DNA of 19,234 nucleotides from QAMX01 sp964515055 (lineage in GTDB: Bacteria > Bacillota > Clostridia > Oscillospirales > QAMX01). The translations under genes and the position numbers were made by a program. Below the pieces are notes generated by a model. It ran no database searches and had not been told where the DNA came from. It saw only the letters and a program-made list of their open reading frames with translations. Below, in pieces: positions 15,557-19,234 of the stretch (the stretch's first letter is position 1; each line of letters starts with the position of its first letter). The stretch lies in contig CAZEUG010000032.1 of assembly GCA_964515055.1 (NCBI GenBank), positions 1 to 19,234 on the forward strand, written 5' to 3'.

Positions 15557-16615
15557 TTATCGCTTGCCGAGCAGAGCAGATTTGGCGCGCCGCGTCAGGC
15601 TGAGCAGCTTGCGCGCACGGCGAACCGCGGAGACAACACCCGGCTTGAGGACGTAATCATATTCGCCGAGAAATTCGGTAAACTCACCGGAAAAGCCTTT
15701 TTTGAACCGATACAGGCCGTACAGCGGGTTTTCCGGGGACAGATCGCCGGAGACGCCGCGAAAGTCATACAGGAAACAGCCGGATTCCAGTGCCCAGCGA
15801 ATCATCTCCCATTGCAGGAGGTAGTTGGGCATCAGGTTCCGATGCTCATTGGAGGAAGCGCCATAGAGATACCAGACCTTTCCGGCATAGCGGATGGCGA
15901 TGGTTCCGGCGATGGGCTGCTCCTGATAATAGGCCATATACAGACGGGCATTTTCGCCCAGACAGTGCAGCATCGAACGGAAGTAGTCCGGAGTGCGGAC
16001 GATGAAATTGTCGCGGGCACCGGTTTCGTTCATGATACGGCTGAAATCGTCCACCGCGTCATCGCCGCAGATGCGGACAACAACGCCCTTGCGCTGTGCC
16101 AGGCGAATGTTGTAGCGGGTTTTGGATTCGAACGCATTGAGCATATTTTCCTCGGTGCGTCCGGCGACATCGAGCCGGAAGACGTAGCGCGGCTGGATGG
16201 ATTCAAAATTCTTATGGTTGGGCGGCGGCGTGAAGCCAAGCTCCGAAAGGAGCGACGCAAAATCGGCATGGTCGGAGCGGATGTCGGGATCGACCTTGAA
16301 GATATAGCAGCGGCGCTTTTTGGCCAGCGCCTGTGCAGCCGTCAGCAGCTCCCGCGCGGTGTCCAGATCGTTCTCGTCACAGACCGGGCCACGGCAGCCA
16401 TACATCATCGAATAGGGCAGACCGGGCACACGGCGCAGCATGAGCGCCATCGAGCCGATCACAGCGCCTTCAGCGTTGCGGCAGAGGAGACCTTCCCATT
16501 GCCAGCTGGATTTATGAGTTCCCCACATCCGCGTCTGCATAAAATGGCCGCGTGGATGGGAGGCGACGAACTGGTCATAAACATCGAAATTAGATGGGGT
16601 GACGGATTCGATCAT
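15557..16615 (-). CDS. FemAB/FemX-like peptidoglycan bridge aminoacyltransferase, 352 aa
   Basis: A GNAT-fold FemABX-family protein. Relatives use aminoacyl-tRNA to add amino acids to the peptide of lipid-linked peptidoglycan precursors in the cytoplasm. Typical parts are HPRGHFMQTRMWG near the start, YGCRGPV, a central RYNIRLAQRKGVVV stretch, YYQEQPIAGTIAIRYAGKVWYLYGASS, and FLYDFRGVSGDL with LYRFKKGFSGEFTEFLGEYDYVL near the end. The start at 16615 gives an N-terminus like the family, but its AAGG site is 14 nt away, which is long. A frame reaching back to 16840 would overlap the preceding gene and cross the promoter, so it is rejected. It begins the long operon, 34 bp before alr. The amino acid added is unknown. 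Confidence 0.85.
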   Translation of the reverse strand: MIESVTPSNFDVYDQFVASHPRGHFMQTRMWGTHKSSWQWEGLLCRNAEGAVIGSMALMLRRVPGLPYSMMYGCRGPVCDENDLDTARELLTAAQALAKKRRCYIFKVDPDIRSDHADFASLLSELGFTPPPNHKNFESIQPRYVFRLDVAGRTEENMLNAFESKTRYNIRLAQRKGVVVRICGDDAVDDFSRIMNETGARDNFIVRTPDYFRSMLHCLGENARLYMAYYQEQPIAGTIAIRYAGKVWYLYGASSNEHRNLMPNYLLQWEMIRWALESGCFLYDFRGVSGDLSPENPLYGLYRFKKGFSGEFTEFLGEYDYVLKPGVVSAVRRARKLLSLTRRAKSALLGKR

Positions 16616-16701
16616 GTCGGAAAAACATACCTTTCTCGGTGTGCCGGGCGGGTGGCGGTTCGGACAGCCAAACCCATTCGCGGGGCAAACCAGTTTCTTA
16701 T

Positions 16702-16730
16702 ATTTTACACTATTCGAGTGGAAAAGTAAA
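16702..16730 (-). promoter_or_regulatory. sigma-A-like promoter of the FemAB-to-DHHW operon
   Basis: On the minus strand, TTTACT (16725-16730), a 17-bp spacer and TAAAAT (16702-16707) lie about 85 bp before the FemAB-like start. Transcription should begin near 16695. There is no clear terminator between the kinase-like gene upstream and this promoter, so read-through is possible. Confidence 0.65.
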
Positions 16731-16769
16731 TATATCCGGCGCACCTTTTCCGTGGAATTCCGCGGTTTT

Positions 16770-18650
16770 TCAGCGCGCCGCGGGCAGCGTGAAGGAAACG
16801 CCGAAGCAGTTCCCGTTGGTGGAGGATTCGAGGCTTCCACCGTTCAGCGCCAGATATTCGCGGGCGAGTGTCAGGCCGGTGGAACATTTGGCTGCGGAGC
16901 TGTTCGCATCACCGGAGGAGGCGAAGCGGTTGACCAGGACGAACCGCCAGCAGTCCGCCTCGCGGAAGATGCGGAGATCGGCGGTCGAACCGGCCAGCGC
17001 ATACATGGCGAGGTTCCCGTACAGAATATCGAGGACGGCGTGGATGTGGCGCGGGTCGGCAGTGATCAGCACCGGGGCGGACGGCAGATGCTTTTCAAAG
17101 GTAATCTGCGCGGCGATGATTTCCGGCATCCGTGCATGGGCGACTTCGTCCAGTGCGGCGAGGAGGTCCATGCGCTTCATGACCGGCGCGGTGACGGGCA
17201 TATCGTGCAGGATGGTATCCTGAATTTCATCGGTGAGCTGCGACAACCGGCGCAGGCAGAGGCTGGACTCTGCGGAGGAAGGGGTGGGCATGGCCGATTC
17301 GAGCAGGCGGAGCTGCTCCTTTATGGCGCTGACCGAGTCGGAAATCTGGGTGAATTTCTTGAGCGAACGGCTGAGCATCCATTCCGCCCGCGCCTGAACG
17401 GCCTGATCGACCTGCGTCAGATGCGAAGCGAGCGGGTAGAGCGGGTCAGCCTCCGAAAGCGAATGGTCGGGTGCCTGTTCGCCGAGGGGCAGAACGGCGC
17501 TGATGCGTTCAAGCTCTGAGACGCCATTGACCAGCGACGCGTAGCGGCGGTAAAACAGGCCAAGCAGCAGAGCAAAATACAGCAGATAGAACGGGAGCAG
17601 GAGCCGGACGACAGAGACGCCGATGAGCAGATCGGCGAGGAAGAAGAGCAGCATTGGCAGACAGAGGCCGAACAGGAGAAGCCGCACCGCTTCCAAACGG
17701 AGGTCGCGCTGCACACGGGTGATCGGCAAAACGAGGTCGAGCTGCGTGCGGATGAAGCGAATCAGCTGCGCAATGGCACTGTGCGCGAAAAACGGGGCGT
17801 TGCCGCGATAGCGGACGGAGCAGCGTAAAACGTACAGAGTGGGCAGCAGCAGGAACGTCAGCGATACGGTCGTCAGGAAGGACGGCGGGAACGACCAGCA
17901 CCGCACGCAGATCACGAATACGGTGAGCAGGAGCGCCAGGCGCACCTCCAGGTAAAGCCAGGAAACGAGGTCGGAAATGCGGCGCTCGATGCGGCGGCGA
18001 CGGGGGCTGTTGGCCAGAACGACAGAGAGCGAGAGCAGGAAGATACCGATTGAAACAAACAGAGCGGGCAGTCCGTTCTGCAGGAGGTACCATTCCAGCA
18101 GCGACGCGCCGAACCCGTCCAACGTCATGCGGGTCGGGTGCCGTACTGCGACGAGAATGGCGGCGTCCTCAAAGCTGTGCGCGCTGCCGTCAAACAGCTC
18201 GATGGCAGCGTTGAAGGCCGAATACTCAAAGGGAACACCTCCACCGGAGGCGAAGGACGTGCCGCGGTAGGTACCGGAGGTGTAGCGACAGAAACAGGCG
18301 AGTGATTCGTTGCCGGAAAACGATGCTTCGAACGACGGGATGTCAGCGATACCGGGTTCGGAGCAGAAGGAGCGGTTCGTATTCAATGAATAGACGAAAT
18401 ATGCTGTGCCGTCCGGGAGGTTCGTCGGAGGCTGTCCGGAAACGGCAGTCTCGTACAGCGTGTCAAACGTCTCACGCAGCGTCCGGCGGAAGATCGCAGT
18501 CTGGGTGTAGTTGGAGACATTGGTGCGGTTGTCCACCTGTGCGGAGAAATAGCCGCACCCCAGGACGCAGCAGAGCGCACCGGAAACCCAGGATACCAAT
18601 AGAAAGAACAGAACCAGAGAATAGGAAATCGCCCGCAACAGCCTGCGCAT
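16770..18650 (-). CDS. membrane histidine-kinase-like protein without recognisable H-box, 626 aa
   Basis: A large membrane protein: one N-terminal segment (about 6-30), an exported domain of about 150 residues, then about five more membrane segments up to roughly 370, and a cytoplasmic half. The C-terminus resembles the ATPase domain of sensor kinases: ITADPRHIHAVLDILYGNLAMYA (N-box-like, with an Asn) and CSTGLTLAREYLALNGG (G2-box-like). However, no SHD(I/L)(K/R)TPL-type phosphoacceptor box is found where the helical dimerisation region should be (about 425-500), and the D-x-G-x-G part of the ATPase is not visible. No response regulator is adjacent. The start at 18650 has AAGGAGG 10 nt upstream. 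It may be a signalling pseudokinase; function unknown. Confidence 0.75.
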   Translation of the reverse strand: MRRLLRAISYSLVLFFLLVSWVSGALCCVLGCGYFSAQVDNRTNVSNYTQTAIFRRTLRETFDTLYETAVSGQPPTNLPDGTAYFVYSLNTNRSFCSEPGIADIPSFEASFSGNESLACFCRYTSGTYRGTSFASGGGVPFEYSAFNAAIELFDGSAHSFEDAAILVAVRHPTRMTLDGFGASLLEWYLLQNGLPALFVSIGIFLLSLSVVLANSPRRRRIERRISDLVSWLYLEVRLALLLTVFVICVRCWSFPPSFLTTVSLTFLLLPTLYVLRCSVRYRGNAPFFAHSAIAQLIRFIRTQLDLVLPITRVQRDLRLEAVRLLLFGLCLPMLLFFLADLLIGVSVVRLLLPFYLLYFALLLGLFYRRYASLVNGVSELERISAVLPLGEQAPDHSLSEADPLYPLASHLTQVDQAVQARAEWMLSRSLKKFTQISDSVSAIKEQLRLLESAMPTPSSAESSLCLRRLSQLTDEIQDTILHDMPVTAPVMKRMDLLAALDEVAHARMPEIIAAQITFEKHLPSAPVLITADPRHIHAVLDILYGNLAMYALAGSTADLRIFREADCWRFVLVNRFASSGDANSSAAKCSTGLTLAREYLALNGGSLESSTNGNCFGVSFTLPAAR

Positions 18651-18700
18651 AGCAAATGAACCTCCTTCTGCGGAATGTGACTGAAAAACCTGCAATATAT

Positions 18701-18709
18701 ATTATACCA
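18701..18709 (-). promoter_or_regulatory. extended -10 promoter of the kinase-like gene
   Basis: On the minus strand TGG precedes a consensus TATAAT (18701-18706). No good -35 element lies at 17 bp. The predicted transcription start is near 18694, giving a leader of about 45 nt. Confidence 0.55.
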
Positions 18710-18809
18710 TATTTATCCGGACAATGGGGAAGTGAAGCGGAGAAAGAGGGAGAGAACAGAGCAGGAAAAGGGGTGAGAAAAATTTTTTTTGGAAAAACCG
18801 AAAAAAGGC

Positions 18810-18838
18810 TTGCATTTTTCGGGAAAGTGTGGTATCAT
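18810..18838 (+). promoter_or_regulatory. sigma-A-like promoter of rpmE
   Basis: TTGCAT (18810-18815), a 17-bp spacer and TATCAT (18833-18838), with TGTGG just before the -10 element. Transcription should start near 18844-18846. Confidence 0.7.
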
Positions 18839-18874
18839 ATCTCATGCGCCGTAAAAAGGCGCCAATGCTGAGAT
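18839..18874 (+). promoter_or_regulatory. structured rpmE leader, possible L31 autoregulatory element
   Basis: An inner stem GCGCC-GTAAAAA-GGCGC (18846-18850/18858-18862) is enclosed by ATCTCA (18839-18844) and TGAGAT (18869-18874), leaving about 22 nt to the rpmE start. The outer arm overlaps the likely transcription start, so only part of it may be in the RNA. Ribosomal-protein leaders upstream of L31 genes have been reported in several bacterial groups including Firmicutes; whether this matches one of them I cannot test. Confidence 0.4.
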
Positions 18875-18896
18875 GAAAGAATGAGGTGAATACTGA

Positions 18897-19097
18897 ATGA
18901 AGCAGGGAATCCATCCCAATTACAGCCAGACCAAGATCTACTGTGCCTGTGGCGAAGTGATCGAGACCGGCTCTACGGCAAAGGATATGCACGTTGAAAT
19001 CTGTTCGAAGTGTCACCCGTTCTTTACCGGTAAGCAGAAGCTGGTTGATACTGGCGGTCGTGTCGATAAGTTCAAGAAGCGTTTCGGCATGAAGTAA
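18897..19097 (+). CDS. rpmE: 50S ribosomal protein L31, zinc-binding type
   Basis: A 66-residue ribosomal protein L31. The N-terminal MKQGIHPNY and the zinc-type cysteines C16, C18, C37 and C40 (YCACGEV and ICSKCHPFF) identify the C+ form, followed by the conserved HPFFTGKQKLVDTGGRVDKF and a basic end. It sits in the large subunit near the subunit bridge. The ATG has GAGGTG 8 nt upstream. It is divergent from the kinase-like gene. No terminator follows within the window. Confidence 0.97.
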   Translation: MKQGIHPNYSQTKIYCACGEVIETGSTAKDMHVEICSKCHPFFTGKQKLVDTGGRVDKFKKRFGMK

Positions 19098-19234
19098 TCG
19101 CTGGATGGCCGGGCTGGAAGGCGGAACCTGAAAGCCCAGCGTCCTGTTGATTCAAACCGGCAAAGACGTTGGTCGCGAGGCGGTTCAAAAGGCACCTGAA
19201 AAACGGTCGAGAAAAAAATCGAAAAAATTTCAGG
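19098..19234 (+). other. downstream flank of rpmE, no gene seen
   Basis: There is no convincing start codon with a ribosome binding site, and no T-tailed hairpin. An inverted repeat CCTGAAA (19195-19201) / TTTCAGG (19228-19234), with TCGA-GAAAAAAA-TCGA inside it, runs to the window edge and may continue. Confidence 0.5.

Noticed and set aside
16591..16628. A 12-codon upstream frame overlapping the FemAB-like start
   Set aside because: Its ATG lies almost on top of the only ribosome binding site (about 1 nt away), so initiation there is unlikely.
16750..16770. Hairpin CCGTGG-AATT-CCGCGG followed by TTTTT on the plus strand
   Set aside because: No plus-strand gene precedes it. On the minus strand, where it would end the kinase-like gene, the stem has a mismatch and no T tract follows.

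Overview
The window looks like a chromosome segment from a fairly GC-rich, Gram-positive Firmicute of the class Clostridia, most likely an Oscillospiraceae/Ruminococcaceae gut-type bacterium. The evidence is strong AGGAGG-type ribosome binding sites, sigma-A-like promoters, the Firmicute gene set darA-holB-ricT, FemAB-type peptidoglycan chemistry, a csbB/gtrA/yfhO wall-glycosylation set, and dispersed GCTCCCTC...GAGGGAGC hairpin repeats of the kind I associate with that family. Family-level placement is inference.

Layout. (1) Positions 1-454 hold no gene. They carry degenerate dispersed repeats, one of which forms a terminator for the next operon. (2) Positions 455-4783 (minus) are a compact three-gene operon, gtrA-csbB-yfhO. 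It should load a sugar onto undecaprenyl phosphate, flip it and transfer it to an extracellular polymer. (3) Across a 277-bp divergent control region lies a plus-strand pair (5061-7959): an MBOAT O-acyltransferase and a DHHW/AlgX-like exported protein, the standard two-part machine for O-acetylating extracytoplasmic polymers. (4) Positions 7960-8852 are non-coding, with a long terminator hairpin, two tandem 97%-identical copies of a 290-bp unit, and a second terminator facing the other way. (5) Positions 8853-16615 (minus) are a probable eight-gene operon: FemAB-like transferase, alanine racemase, Orn/Lys/Arg decarboxylase, DarA (c-di-AMP-binding PII-like protein), HolB, RicT, RpiA, and a second DHHW protein. 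The decarboxylase-darA-holB-ricT order matches the Bacillus subtilis yaaO-tmk-yaaQ-yaaR-holB-yaaT region with tmk and yaaR missing. (6) Positions 16770-18650 (minus) encode a six-segment membrane protein resembling a sensor histidine kinase but without a recognisable phosphoacceptor box. (7) rpmE (L31) lies divergently at 18897-19097, behind a good promoter and a short structured leader.

The main theme is cell-envelope modification. A glycosylation cassette and an O-acylation cassette share one divergent promoter region, which contains a clear 7-bp inverted repeat that could be an operator. A second DHHW protein is the last gene of a housekeeping operon that also makes D-alanine and peptidoglycan cross-bridge chemistry. 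I found no CRISPR array, transposase, phage gene, tRNA or rRNA.
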